Of a stretch of DNA of 64,000 nt, positions 35,259 to 45,257 are shown in pieces. The translations under genes and the position numbers were made by a program. Numbering within the stretch: the first letter of the stretch is position 1; each line of letters opens with the position of its first letter. Origin of the DNA: Pseudomonas protegens CHA0 (lineage in GTDB: Bacteria; Pseudomonadota; Gammaproteobacteria; Pseudomonadales; Pseudomonadaceae). The notes under the pieces were generated by a model, which was not told where the DNA came from, ran no database searches, and saw nothing but the letters and a program-made list of their open reading frames with translations. The stretch is taken from positions 3,907,001 through 3,971,000 of the forward strand of contig NC_021237.1 of assembly GCF_000397205.1 (NCBI RefSeq), in the 5' to 3' direction.

Positions 35259-36370
35259 AGCACGCCCTCCTCTGGCTCGGCCAGCGCCACAGCGGCGAAG
35301 TCGGGCAGGCGCACCCGGGTATCCGGCAGCCAGCGCAGCAGTTGTTCCAGGCAGGCCGTCGCGTCCAGCACCTGGGCGGCGTAGTGCAGCCCCTCAGGCA
35401 GATGCGCCCACTGCAATGCACAGAAGGCTGCGACGCTGCCGGTCAGGCGCGAGCCGTCGCTGGCCCGCAGCCAGGCGCTGGCCTGCTGCTGGCGGCCCTC
35501 GCGCAGGCCGTCGATTTCCACCGCCAGCAGTTGATAGGGCCGGCGCCCGGCCACATCCAGGGCGCTGGCCTGCACCAGCGCAGCGATGTTCTGCGCGCTG
35601 CTCCGCGCCTCTGGCGCCGAGCCCTGGATACGTTGCAGGGCCGCCGCCAGTTGGCCGCCCTCGAACAGGTTGAAACCCTGACCGTGGCGCACCGGCACAT
35701 CACCGAACAGGCGCTGCTGCTCGGTGCTCAGGTACGGATAGGCCTGCACCCCGGCCGGTGGCAGCCAGTCGCGTTGCAATGCCTGTTCGGCACTTGCCGT
35801 GCTGCGCACCACCTGCCCTTCGCACCAGCCGCACTGTGCCTGGCCGAAGCCGTTGCCCAGGCTCAGCAGGAAATCCTCGGCAGCCGTGGCGGACAAGCGC
35901 CCCAGCCCACCGGCATAGCAGCGCAAGGCATCGACCCGCTGGAAGGACTGCGCCAGCAGTTGCGGAAACAGCCCCGAGAGCCCCGGCAGCATGCCCGCCG
36001 ACAACAGCACCCGGTGCCCCGCCGGCAACTGTCCCACCAGCCGCTCATGGAGTGGATCGTCGCCCCCCACATCCAGGTAGTCGGCGCCTGCGGCCAGGGC
36101 GGCCCGGGCCACCCGATCGAGAATCCGGTAGCTGGGCCCGGCGCAGTTGATCACCAGCGAACAACCAGCGCAGAAGTCCGCCAGGCTCTGTGGCTCCCAC
36201 AGGTCCAGGGCGCGCACCTCGGCGCGCGCCCCCAACTGCTGGTTCAGTTGCTCGGCCTGCCGCGGATCGCGTCCACCCAGGCGCAGTGCCACCTTGCCGG
36301 CCAGCAACTGCGCGACCTGACGGCCGACGCTGCCGTAAGCGCCGACCAGCCCCATCACCCCTGCCCTCAT
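35255..36370 (-). CDS. pchK: Thiazoline reductase PchK
   Basis: NAD(P)H-dependent reductase of 371 residues that reduces the second thiazoline ring on PchF during enantio-pyochelin assembly. The N-terminal Rossmann motif is GLVGAYGSVGRQVAQLL, and the overall look is saccharopine-dehydrogenase-like. It replaces PchG of P. aeruginosa, which is of a different type and acts with the opposite stereochemical series. ATG 36370 overlaps the pchF stop as ATGA. Together with the short PchE it identifies the locus as enantio-pyochelin. Confidence 0.9.
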   Translation of the reverse strand: MRAGVMGLVGAYGSVGRQVAQLLAGKVALRLGGRDPRQAEQLNQQLGARAEVRALDLWEPQSLADFCAGCSLVINCAGPSYRILDRVARAALAAGADYLDVGGDDPLHERLVGQLPAGHRVLLSAGMLPGLSGLFPQLLAQSFQRVDALRCYAGGLGRLSATAAEDFLLSLGNGFGQAQCGWCEGQVVRSTASAEQALQRDWLPPAGVQAYPYLSTEQQRLFGDVPVRHGQGFNLFEGGQLAAALQRIQGSAPEARSSAQNIAALVQASALDVAGRRPYQLLAVEIDGLREGRQQQASAWLRASDGSRLTGSVAAFCALQWAHLPEGLHYAAQVLDATACLEQLLRWLPDTRVRLPDFAAVALAEPEEGVL

Positions 36371-39300
36371 GCCGCCACCTCGGTAGGTGCATCGAAGGCC
36401 TGGGCCACGGCTTGCACCTGGGGCTGCTGCATGCAACTGAAATGATCCCCGGGCACATCCACTACCCGCAGCTCACCCAGGCACAGGGCCTGCCAGTAGG
36501 CGCTCATGTCACGGTGCATGCCGGGCAGCACCTGCACCTCGCCGCTCTGGCGAATGAACAGCATGTCGCCCTGGTACGGCGTGGCCTCGTGCAGGGCTAC
36601 CGCGGCCAGGCTGTGGCGCAATACCTGCAACTGCTCGCGCAGCCAGTGCAGGTCGCTCAGTTGCGAACCGGCGTGGCGCATGGCCTCGGCAATGGCCTGC
36701 AGGCGCTGCTCCGGGGTCTTGTGTGCCAGACGCCGCAGGCAGGCCAGGGCCGGGGCGCACTGGGCATCCTCGCTCAAGGCCAGCAGCGAACCCTGGGGCA
36801 CGCGCCCCGGAGTCTGCGTCAGCACCCGTGCGATGGTGCGTTCCATGGCCTGTTCATCCTCGGGGTAACCCAGGGCCAGCGGATCGGCCTGCATCACCCG
36901 GGCGAACACGTACTCGGCCAAGAGGTCGTCCTCAATCATGAACGGCACCCGGTAGCTGCTGATCACGCTCAGTTGCAGCACCTCGACGGAGCGCGCCGCC
37001 AGGCACGCCGCCAGCTCGGTGGCCAGCAGCCCGCCCAGGCAGTAGCCGACGATGCTCACCTGGCGCCGGCCTTCGGCCTGCAGAGTGTCGGCATAACGCT
37101 CGGCCAACTGGCGGATCGCCGTGGCCGGCTCCAGGGCCAGGTAGGCCGGCACATCGTTGAGCACCAGCCCTTCCAGGGGCGCTTCTTCCCCCAGGGCGGC
37201 AAACAGCGCGCGGTACGGCGCCAGGGTGCCGCTGCCGTCGTGGACGAAGATCCGCGTCGGGCCCTGGGCCTTGTCGCTGATGCGCACCAGCGGCGAATCG
37301 CCCTCCACGCCCTGGCCTCGCAGGTAATCGGCCAGGGCCGCCACCGTGGGCTGGTTGATCAACTGGCGCAGCAGGTCACTCCAGGGCAACTGCCGGGCCT
37401 GGGGCAAGGCTTCACGCAGGCGGCCCACCACCTGGGCCACCAGCAGCGAGTCGCCGCCAAGCTCGAAGAAGCCCTGGTCACGGCCCACCGCCGGCACCCG
37501 CAACAGGGTCTGCCAGACTTCGGCAATGCTGCGTTCCAGCTCATCCACGGGCGCCGCGCCGCTGCTGGCCTGCTGCTCGGGGCCGGCCACGCCGATCCGC
37601 GCCAGGGCCTGGCGGTCGACCTTGCCGTTGGCGGTCAGGGGCATTTCATCGAGGATCTGCCAGTGGCTCGGGATCATGTACTCCGGCAGGTGCCGGGCCA
37701 GATGGGCCCGCATCTGCTCGGGCTCCAGGGCCTGGCGCTCGCTCTTGAAGCGGGTGATGAACAGGTGCTGGCCGATCTGCGACATGGCGTCATCGGCCCC
37801 GGGCAGGCACAGCGGGGTCTCGCCTCCGGCCTCCAGCAGCAACTGCTGCCACTGCTCGCGGCGGATGAAGGTGGTATCCAGTTCGGCCCGGAAATCCTCG
37901 AAGGCGGTGAGGCCCTCCTTGAACTCCATGGACGCCATGATCTGGTAGGTGTCGCGAGTGGCCTCGATGAAGATCAGCCAGCCGCCCGGGGCCAGCATCT
38001 CCCGCAGCCGCGCCAGCACCCGGCTGGCGTGCCGCGAGTTGTGCAGCACGTTGGCGCAGAGGATCACGTCCAGGGAGTTGGCGGCCACGCCCTGGGCCCA
38101 ATGGTCCTGGTTGAGGTCGAACAGCCCGTAGCTGACCCAGGGGTAAGCGGCGAAATGTTCCCGGGCCTCGTTGAGGAAGAACTGCGACAGGTCGGTGAAC
38201 TGGTAGTCCACCGCCAGCCCGTCCAGGGCCGGGATCAGGTCGGCGCTGGTGCCGCCGACCCCGGCGCCGATTTCCAGCAGGCGCAGGCGCTGGCCGGCCG
38301 GACGCTGGCGGATGATCTCCTGCACCGCGGCGCACACCGCCTGGTTCAGGTACTGGCTGATCAGGTTCTTGCGGTAGGCGCCTTCGGCGGTGTCGGTGCG
38401 GCCCTGGGGAAACAGCAGGTGCAGCGGGTCCAGTTGGTCGCTCATCAGCGCCGGCAGTTGCTCCTGGCTTTCGCGCAGGTAGCGCAGCACTTCGGCGCCC
38501 CAGCCCACGGACGGTTCCAGGGCATCGATGCGCTGCCATTGCTGGCGGTATTCCTCGGCCGATACCTGCAGGCCCGAATAACGCCCGGTGTGCAGGTCCC
38601 GGTGCACCAGGCCTTCCCGGGCCAGGGCTTGCAGCCAACGGCGGATCAAGCGCTGGTTGCGCGGCGCCACCTCACAAGCCGCGACAATCTCGTCCAGGGC
38701 ATGGCTCTGCCCGGCGCTCTCGAACAAGCCGGGGCGTTGCAGGGCCAGGCCCATGGACAGCAGTGCGGCGCGCTCGACACAGGCCGACATCTCGCTCACC
38801 AGGGCATCGCTCAAGCCGCCGCGCACGGCTTCGGCCGCCGCCTGGGTGCGCGCCTGCAACTGCGCCGGCCAGGCGATCGGCGTGTCCCGCAGGCTGGCCC
38901 GCAAGCAGGCTTGCAAGTGCCGCTCGAAGGCACCCTCGCCCGCTGCCACCACCACCGCGGACTCCACATGGGGATGGCTGAGCAGCGCGCTTTCCACCTC
39001 CGCCAGTTCAATGCGGTGGCCACGGACCTTGACCTGGAAATCTTCGCGGCCGAGGAACTCGATCAGGCCGTCGTCCAGGTAACGCCCCAGGTCGCCGGTG
39101 CGGTACAGGCGCTCGCCGCTGCGCGGATGGTCGACAAAGCGCTCGGCGGTTTTCTCGGCATCCCCCAGGTAACCCAGGGCCAGACCGCTACCGGCGATGT
39201 ACAGCTCGCCGGCCACCCCTTGCGGGCGATCCCGGCCCTGCTCGTCGAGCACCATGAAGCGCTGATTGGCCAGGGGCATGCCGTAGGGAATGCTGCGCCA

Positions 39301-41790
39301 CTGGGGGTTGACCTGGGTAATCGGATAGTAGATCGACCAGATCGCCGCTTCGGTGGCGCCGCCGAGGCTGATCAGCCGCAGCCCGGGCAGTAGCTGGGCG
39401 GCCTCCGCCGGCAGGTTCAGGGGGATCCAGTCTCCAGACAGCAGCGCCAGGCGCAGGGAACCGGGGGCCATGGATGGCACGGCCTGCAGGTAGTGGGTGA
39501 GCATCTGCAATTGCGCCGGCACCGAGTTCCACAGGGTCACCCCGTGTTCCCGGACGCACTCGGCCCAGTGCGAAGGGTCGGCGCGGCGTTGCGGGTCCGG
39601 CAGCACCAGGGCGCCGCCCACGGCCAGCAGGCCGAAGATGTCGTACACCGACAGATCGAAGCCCAGGCTGGCCAGGGCCAGTACCCGGTCTTGGGCCTCG
39701 ATGGCAAAGCGCTGGTTGATGTCGACGATGGTATTGAGGGCCGCCTGATGGTTGATCATCACGCCCTTGGGCACCCCGGTGGAGCCCGAGGTGTAGATCA
39801 CGTAGGCCAGTTGCTGCGGGTCGATGTCCAGGCTCGGCAACGCCCGTTGTGCCGCCCGCGGGCCCTGGTCCACCGCGATCACCTGGGTCACCCGCGCCGG
39901 CCAGCACAGGCTGTCGCTCAGCCAGGACTGGCTGAGCACCCGGGCGACCTCGGCGTTGTCCAGGATCAACTGGCGCCGGGCCTCGGGCTGGTTGGTGTCC
40001 AGGGGCAGGTAGGCGGCCCCGGCCCGCAGGATGCCGAGCACCGCGATCACCTGTTCCAGGCCCTTGTCCATGCACACCGCGACCCGCTCTCCAGGCTGGC
40101 AGCCGGCGTCGAGCAAGGCTTCGGCCACGGCTTCGGCGCGCCCGGCCAGTTCGCCGTAGCTCAGTTGCGCGGCGCCCTGGATCAGCGCCACACGCTCGGG
40201 AGCAGCCGCGGCCTGGCGCCAGAACGGCTCATGCAGCAGGCCGGAGGGCAAAGGCGCGGCAGTCTGGTTCACCAGCTCGCGCTGCAGACGCTGGGCCGCC
40301 GGCAACTCCAGGCAGTCATCCAGGGTCCAGGCCGATGGCTCCCGGGCCAGGCGCTTGAGCAGGCGTTCGAAGGTGTCGAACAGCGCATCCAGCAGGGTCT
40401 CGCTGAACACCCCTTCGCGGATGTCCCAGTTGATCGCCAAGCCGTCGTCACGCTCGCTGACCTGGCAGTCGATCAGCACCTGGGGCGTCTGGCTGATGCC
40501 GAACACCAGCTCGGCACCGGGCATGAAGGCCCCGCCGCCGCTCTCGCCGCCGGCCCCCAGGGTGCTGGTGAAGGCGTAGGGCATCAGCGCCGCGTCCTGG
40601 CCCTTGCGCCGCGCCAGCTCGCGCAGCACTTCGATGCCCGAACACAGGCGATGGTCCATGTCCTGCCACAGGCGCTCCTGCAGCTGCTGGCTGCGCTGGC
40701 CGAAGCTGCCGCCTTGCAGGGTCTGCACTTCCAGCAGTTCCACCGAGCTGAAGTCCCCCACCAGGCGATCCACCTGGGGGTGCAGGGACAGGCGATTGAG
40801 CAGGGTCAGGCTCAGGCAGAAGTGCCCGCGCCGGCTCCAGCGGCCCAGGGTTTCGGCATAGGCCGAGAGGATTGCCGCCGACACACCGACCCCGGCCGCC
40901 GCCGCGTTCAGGCGCAAGGCATTGCAGTCCCGGGCCTCCAGGCCCATGGCCCGGCGCTGGAAGCGCGGCCCGCTGGGCGGCCCCAGCAATGGCAGTTCCG
41001 GCGCACCCGGCAGGCTGTCGACCCGCGCCCACCAGTAGTCGCGATCACGCTGGTAGCGCGGCTGCTCGCGCAGGCGGCGCTCACCCAGCACATAGTCGCG
41101 AAAGCTGATCTGCGCCGGCGCCGGCAGGCTCTCGCCGCGGTACAGCTGCTGCAGTTCGGCCAGCAGCATGCGCACGCTCTGGTAGTCGCACACCAAGAGG
41201 TCCACTGACAGGTGCAAGCGCGAGGTGTCGCGGCCCTGGCTCACGCACAGCTCGATCAGCGGCCATTGCTGGGGCGGTGCACGGCGCAGTTCCATGCGCT
41301 CGCGCAAGGCCTGCAAGGCGCTGCCGTCGTCCCGGCTCAGGTCGTGGCGGGCGATGGAGTAATGCGGCACCTGGGGCAGGATGCGCTGGTAGCCCTCCTC
41401 CAGGACCACGGCCCGCAGCATCTCGTGACGCGCGATCAACTGGTTCCAGGCCTGCTCCAGGCGCACCGGGTCCAGGTCCTTCTGGGCGAACTCCAGGTAG
41501 CCGTGGCAGGCCACGCCGCCGTAGCTGAAAGCCGTGGTGCGGCCCAGCAGGTAGGCGGCCTGCACGTCGGTCAGCGGGAAGGGTTCTTCCCGGGCCGAAT
41601 GGTCGGCCTCCAGGGTCGGCATCTGCGCCGCTTGCAGCTGTTGCAGCAGCGCCTCCTTGTGTTCGCGCAGCTGTTGCAGGCGCGCCTCGTCCATGACCCC
41701 GGCCGGGGCCCGATAGCGCAAGCGACCCTGTTCTTCCCAGAGCTCCACACCCAGTTGTTGCAGATCCTGTTGCAGTTGCTGCAGCGTCAT
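36367..41790 (-). CDS. pchF: Nonribosomal peptide synthetase PchF
   Basis: A 1807-residue NRPS module that adds, cyclises and N-methylates the second cysteine and releases the product. Domain order: an N-terminal TubC-like docking region (about 1-55); cyclisation domain with DLLVCDYQS near 197; Cys-specific adenylation domain with YTSGSTGVPKG near 663 and VRGHRIELAE near 920; a methyltransferase inserted before A10 (LEIGAGVGG near 1172; A10 NGKVDRQ near 1385); carrier domain LGGDSL near 1443; and a thioesterase with GYCLGG near 1581, a Cys at the nucleophile position. Size equals P. aeruginosa PchF. ATG 41790 overlaps the pchE stop as ATGA. Confidence 0.95.
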   Translation of the reverse strand: MTLQQLQQDLQQLGVELWEEQGRLRYRAPAGVMDEARLQQLREHKEALLQQLQAAQMPTLEADHSAREEPFPLTDVQAAYLLGRTTAFSYGGVACHGYLEFAQKDLDPVRLEQAWNQLIARHEMLRAVVLEEGYQRILPQVPHYSIARHDLSRDDGSALQALRERMELRRAPPQQWPLIELCVSQGRDTSRLHLSVDLLVCDYQSVRMLLAELQQLYRGESLPAPAQISFRDYVLGERRLREQPRYQRDRDYWWARVDSLPGAPELPLLGPPSGPRFQRRAMGLEARDCNALRLNAAAAGVGVSAAILSAYAETLGRWSRRGHFCLSLTLLNRLSLHPQVDRLVGDFSSVELLEVQTLQGGSFGQRSQQLQERLWQDMDHRLCSGIEVLRELARRKGQDAALMPYAFTSTLGAGGESGGGAFMPGAELVFGISQTPQVLIDCQVSERDDGLAINWDIREGVFSETLLDALFDTFERLLKRLAREPSAWTLDDCLELPAAQRLQRELVNQTAAPLPSGLLHEPFWRQAAAAPERVALIQGAAQLSYGELAGRAEAVAEALLDAGCQPGERVAVCMDKGLEQVIAVLGILRAGAAYLPLDTNQPEARRQLILDNAEVARVLSQSWLSDSLCWPARVTQVIAVDQGPRAAQRALPSLDIDPQQLAYVIYTSGSTGVPKGVMINHQAALNTIVDINQRFAIEAQDRVLALASLGFDLSVYDIFGLLAVGGALVLPDPQRRADPSHWAECVREHGVTLWNSVPAQLQMLTHYLQAVPSMAPGSLRLALLSGDWIPLNLPAEAAQLLPGLRLISLGGATEAAIWSIYYPITQVNPQWRSIPYGMPLANQRFMVLDEQGRDRPQGVAGELYIAGSGLALGYLGDAEKTAERFVDHPRSGERLYRTGDLGRYLDDGLIEFLGREDFQVKVRGHRIELAEVESALLSHPHVESAVVVAAGEGAFERHLQACLRASLRDTPIAWPAQLQARTQAAAEAVRGGLSDALVSEMSACVERAALLSMGLALQRPGLFESAGQSHALDEIVAACEVAPRNQRLIRRWLQALAREGLVHRDLHTGRYSGLQVSAEEYRQQWQRIDALEPSVGWGAEVLRYLRESQEQLPALMSDQLDPLHLLFPQGRTDTAEGAYRKNLISQYLNQAVCAAVQEIIRQRPAGQRLRLLEIGAGVGGTSADLIPALDGLAVDYQFTDLSQFFLNEAREHFAAYPWVSYGLFDLNQDHWAQGVAANSLDVILCANVLHNSRHASRVLARLREMLAPGGWLIFIEATRDTYQIMASMEFKEGLTAFEDFRAELDTTFIRREQWQQLLLEAGGETPLCLPGADDAMSQIGQHLFITRFKSERQALEPEQMRAHLARHLPEYMIPSHWQILDEMPLTANGKVDRQALARIGVAGPEQQASSGAAPVDELERSIAEVWQTLLRVPAVGRDQGFFELGGDSLLVAQVVGRLREALPQARQLPWSDLLRQLINQPTVAALADYLRGQGVEGDSPLVRISDKAQGPTRIFVHDGSGTLAPYRALFAALGEEAPLEGLVLNDVPAYLALEPATAIRQLAERYADTLQAEGRRQVSIVGYCLGGLLATELAACLAARSVEVLQLSVISSYRVPFMIEDDLLAEYVFARVMQADPLALGYPEDEQAMERTIARVLTQTPGRVPQGSLLALSEDAQCAPALACLRRLAHKTPEQRLQAIAEAMRHAGSQLSDLHWLREQLQVLRHSLAAVALHEATPYQGDMLFIRQSGEVQVLPGMHRDMSAYWQALCLGELRVVDVPGDHFSCMQQPQVQAVAQAFDAPTEVAA

Positions 41791-44700
41791 AACACGCCCT
41801 CCACCATTGCGTTCTGATTGACGGGCCGCTGTTCCCGGCGCGAGGCAAGCAACTGCCCCTGCAGGGCCACGGTGGCCGCGTTGAAAAAATCCTTGAGCGA
41901 CAGTTCCAGCTGGAACTGCCGGGCGATGCGTTCGATCAACCGGGCCGCCAGCAGGCTGTTGCCGCCCAGGGCAAAAAAGCCCTGGTGCCGGCCCACCTGC
42001 GGCACCTCCAGCAGCTCCTGCCAGAGCGCGGCCACGGCCTCTTCCCATTCCCCTTGCGGCGGCTCGGCACTCTGCGGCTGGATGCCCCGGCGCTGCTCCT
42101 GCAGCAGCCACAGCAAAGCCGCGCGATCGACCTTGCCGTTAGTGCTCAGGGGCAGTTCCGGCAGGCTCAGCCAGAGGTCCGGAAGCATGTGTTCGGGCAG
42201 CCATTGCCCCAGCCACTGGCGCAGGGCCTGGGGCTCGGGCAGCGGCTCCCGGGCCAGCAGCACCGCCGCCAGCTGGGCTTCGCTGCCGGGCAGCACCAGG
42301 CTCAGCGCGCGGTCGATGGCCGGGTGGCGCTCCAGGGCCACATCGATTTCTGCCAGCTCGATGCGAAAGCCGCGGACCTTGACCTGATGGTCCAGGCGCC
42401 CGAGAAACTCCAGGCTGGCGTCGGCCCAGTAGCGGCCCTGGTCGCCGGTGCGATACCAGCGCCGGCCCTCGTGCTCGACAAAGCGCTGGGCGCTGAGGGT
42501 CGGCAGGCCGCGATAGCCGGCGGCCACCCCGGCACCGCCGATCCACAGCTCGCCGGGCACCCAGTCCGGGCAGTCCCGGCCCTGGCTGTCCACCACCCGG
42601 AAGCACTGGTTGTCCAGGGGCCGCCCGTAGGGGATCGAACGCCAGTGCCCGGGCACCTGCGCCACGTCCTGGTAGTTGGACCAGATCGCCGCCTCGGTGG
42701 CGCCGCCCAGGGCCACGAACGGCACGCGGTGGCCCGCCGCCCGCTCCAGGCGCCGTGGCAGGTCGAGACCGACCCAGTCACCGGAGACCATGGCCAGGCG
42801 CAAGGCTCCCAGGCCGCCGTCGTCGCGCACTTGCAGGGTCAGCATGTCCAGCAGCGCCGGCACCGAGTTCCACACACTCACCCGCTGCTCGCGGATCAGC
42901 CGCAGCCATTCCCGGGGCTCCTTGCGCAGCCCGTCCGCCGGCAGCACCAGGGCGCCGCCGACACTCAGCAGGCCGAACAGGTCGTACACCGACAGGTCGA
43001 AATCCAGGGCCGAGACCCCCAGCACCCGATCCTCGGCGCTCACCTGGTAGCGCCGGTTGATGGCGGTGATGGTGTTCATCGCCGCCTGGTGGGACAGTTC
43101 CACGCCCTTGGGTTCGCCGGTGGTGCCCGAGGTGAAGATCACGTAGGCCAGGGCATCCGCCGCCATCTCCAGGGGTTGCCCCAGCGCTGGTGCGACCAGC
43201 GCCTGGGCCAGGGTCACCACCCGCAGTTCGGCGAGCCAGATACCGCCCTCGCGGTGGGCCTGATCGGTGATCACCACCCGCGCCCCGGCGCGCTGGTAGA
43301 TCATGTCGCGGCGCGCCGGCGGCTGCTCGATGCCCACCGGCACATAGACCGCCCCTGCGGCAAGGGTCCCCAGCACCGCGACCACCTGGTCGCGGCCCTT
43401 GGGCAAGGTGATCGCCACCGCGTCACCCGGCTGCACGCCCCACTCGCCCAAGGCCCCGGCCAGTTGCAGGGCCTGCCGGGCGAGCTCGGCGTAGCTCAGG
43501 CTGCCCTGCTCGCAGATCAGCGCCACGGCCTCGGGGTTCAGGCGCGCCTGCTGGAAAAAGCCCTGGTGCAACAGCTGAGCCGGGGTCGCGTGTGCGGTGG
43601 CATTGACCTGCTGGCGGCGCTGCTGTTGCGCCGCCGGCAGCGGCAAGGGCGCCACCTGCTGCCAGTCGTTGGCGCACAGCCACAACAGCAAGGCGCGGTA
43701 GGCGTCGAACATCTCGTCCAGCAGGCCTTCGGGGAACAGCGCGTCCACCGCGTCCCAGTTCAGCAGCAGGCCGTCGGCCAGCGGGTAGCTCTGGTGGTCG
43801 AGCCAGACCTGGGGCGTCTGCGACAGCGCCCAGCCCGGTTCGCCCAGTTGCTCGCGGCAGGTGGCGTCGACAAAGGCCGGGCCCAGGTTGCAGGCGAACA
43901 CCACCGGCGCGCCCTGGCCACCGCCCTGGCGCAGCCGCGCCCGCTCGCGCAGCACCTCGACCCCGGGCCAGGCGCTGTGGGCGATGTCGCGGTGCAATTG
44001 AGCCTGCAACGCCAGGGCCTGCTGGCTGAAGGGCGCGGGCTGGCGCTGGTCGACTTCCAGCAGCACCAGGTTGGAAAAGTCCGCCAGCAGATGAGGCACG
44101 CACGGGTGCAGTTCCTGGCGATTGAACAGCGGCACGTTGAGCAGGAAATGCTGGCTGGCGCTCCAGCGCCCCAGCACCTGGGCATAGGCGCAGGCCAGCA
44201 CGCTGGCCAGGGTCAGCCCGTGCTGCCGGGCGCGCTGCTCCAGGGCCTGCAACTGGCCCTGGTCCAGACGCATGGCCAGGCGGCGAAAACGCGCAGTGCC
44301 GGCGTTCTGCGGCTCCTGGGCCAGGGGCAGTTGCGGGCCGTCCGGCAGCTCTTCCAGGCGCTCCAGCCAATAGTCCCGGGCCGCCGCCAGCAGTGGCGCG
44401 CGCGCCGCCTGTTCGGCCCGCAGGTAGTCGGCGAAGTTCCAGTCCAGGGCCGGCAGGCTGTGCTCCTGGCCGGCATGGATCAGCGCCAGGTCGCGCAGCA
44501 GGATGCCAATGCTGAGCACGTCAGCCACCAGCAGGTCGATGTTCAGGTGCAGGCGGCTGCGACCTTCGGGCAGCAGGCTCAACTGCACATCGAACACCTG
44601 CCCGCGGCTGACCTCCAGGCTCCGGTGCGAGAGGTTTTCGCGGATCTGTTCCAGGGCCTCGGCAGCCCCGACGCAGGAAGCCTGGCGCAGGTCGTGGACG

Positions 44701-45257
44701 GTCAGCCCGGGCCAGGGGCTCTGGGGCAGGATGCGCTGGCAGGTGTCGCTGATAAAGCACGCCCGCAGCATCGGATGGCGCTGGCACAGGCGGCGCAGGG
44801 CCTGCTCCAGGCGCTGGGGCTCCAGGCCATGGCCGTCCAGTTCCTGGTACAGGTGGCAGCCGACGCCGCCCAGGGGCATGCCCGGATCGCGGCCGAACCA
44901 GTAGGCCTGTTGCAGTGGGGTCAGGGAGAAATCGCTGTCGGCAGGAGCGCTGGCCACAGCCTGCAGGCGCGGCGCCGCGAGGCCACGGCGAGCCTCAATC
45001 AGCGCCCACCAGGCGTCCAGGGTCGGTTGCTGGATCAGTTCGGCGAAGCTCAGGGCCACGCCTTCGGCGGCCAGCAGCGCCGGCAGGCGCATGATGCTCA
45101 CCGAGTCGAGCCCCTGCTCGATCAGGGAGGCCTGGGGTTCAAGATCCTCGGCGCTGTAGCCGAGCAGCCGGGCAATGCCTTCGCAGAGTCCTTGGGGTGA
45201 ATGACTCAGGCCGGCGTGCGCTGGATGAGCGCGTGCCAGTGCTGGGTTATCGGTCAT
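41787..45257 (-). CDS. pchE: Nonribosomal peptide synthetase PchE, without epimerase
   Basis: A 1156-residue NRPS that joins salicylate to cysteine and cyclises it. Domains: aryl carrier (Ser52 in GLDSVS, pantetheine site); cyclisation domain with DLLVADVLS near 240; adenylation domain with FTSGTTGEPKG near 706 and VRGFRIELAE near 960; A10 NGKVDRA near 1038; peptidyl carrier LGGNSL near 1096. Only about 70 residues separate A8 and A10, so the epimerase-type domain inserted there in P. aeruginosa PchE (about 1438 residues) is missing. This leaves the opposite ring stereocentre and yields enantio-pyochelin. Its start overlaps the pchI end by 11 bp, with AGGA upstream. Confidence 0.95.
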   Translation of the reverse strand: MTDNPALARAHPAHAGLSHSPQGLCEGIARLLGYSAEDLEPQASLIEQGLDSVSIMRLPALLAAEGVALSFAELIQQPTLDAWWALIEARRGLAAPRLQAVASAPADSDFSLTPLQQAYWFGRDPGMPLGGVGCHLYQELDGHGLEPQRLEQALRRLCQRHPMLRACFISDTCQRILPQSPWPGLTVHDLRQASCVGAAEALEQIRENLSHRSLEVSRGQVFDVQLSLLPEGRSRLHLNIDLLVADVLSIGILLRDLALIHAGQEHSLPALDWNFADYLRAEQAARAPLLAAARDYWLERLEELPDGPQLPLAQEPQNAGTARFRRLAMRLDQGQLQALEQRARQHGLTLASVLACAYAQVLGRWSASQHFLLNVPLFNRQELHPCVPHLLADFSNLVLLEVDQRQPAPFSQQALALQAQLHRDIAHSAWPGVEVLRERARLRQGGGQGAPVVFACNLGPAFVDATCREQLGEPGWALSQTPQVWLDHQSYPLADGLLLNWDAVDALFPEGLLDEMFDAYRALLLWLCANDWQQVAPLPLPAAQQQRRQQVNATAHATPAQLLHQGFFQQARLNPEAVALICEQGSLSYAELARQALQLAGALGEWGVQPGDAVAITLPKGRDQVVAVLGTLAAGAVYVPVGIEQPPARRDMIYQRAGARVVITDQAHREGGIWLAELRVVTLAQALVAPALGQPLEMAADALAYVIFTSGTTGEPKGVELSHQAAMNTITAINRRYQVSAEDRVLGVSALDFDLSVYDLFGLLSVGGALVLPADGLRKEPREWLRLIREQRVSVWNSVPALLDMLTLQVRDDGGLGALRLAMVSGDWVGLDLPRRLERAAGHRVPFVALGGATEAAIWSNYQDVAQVPGHWRSIPYGRPLDNQCFRVVDSQGRDCPDWVPGELWIGGAGVAAGYRGLPTLSAQRFVEHEGRRWYRTGDQGRYWADASLEFLGRLDHQVKVRGFRIELAEIDVALERHPAIDRALSLVLPGSEAQLAAVLLAREPLPEPQALRQWLGQWLPEHMLPDLWLSLPELPLSTNGKVDRAALLWLLQEQRRGIQPQSAEPPQGEWEEAVAALWQELLEVPQVGRHQGFFALGGNSLLAARLIERIARQFQLELSLKDFFNAATVALQGQLLASRREQRPVNQNAMVEGVL

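Noticed and set aside
38900..43200. Similarity between PchE and PchF adenylation domains as a recent duplication
   Set aside because: Both activate cysteine and share family motifs; the similarity is ordinary NRPS homology and domain insertions differ.
36190..45200. Very long plus-strand open frames opposite pchF and pchE
   Set aside because: Stop-free reverse frames are expected in GC-rich NRPS genes; composition and lack of ribosome sites mark them as shadows.
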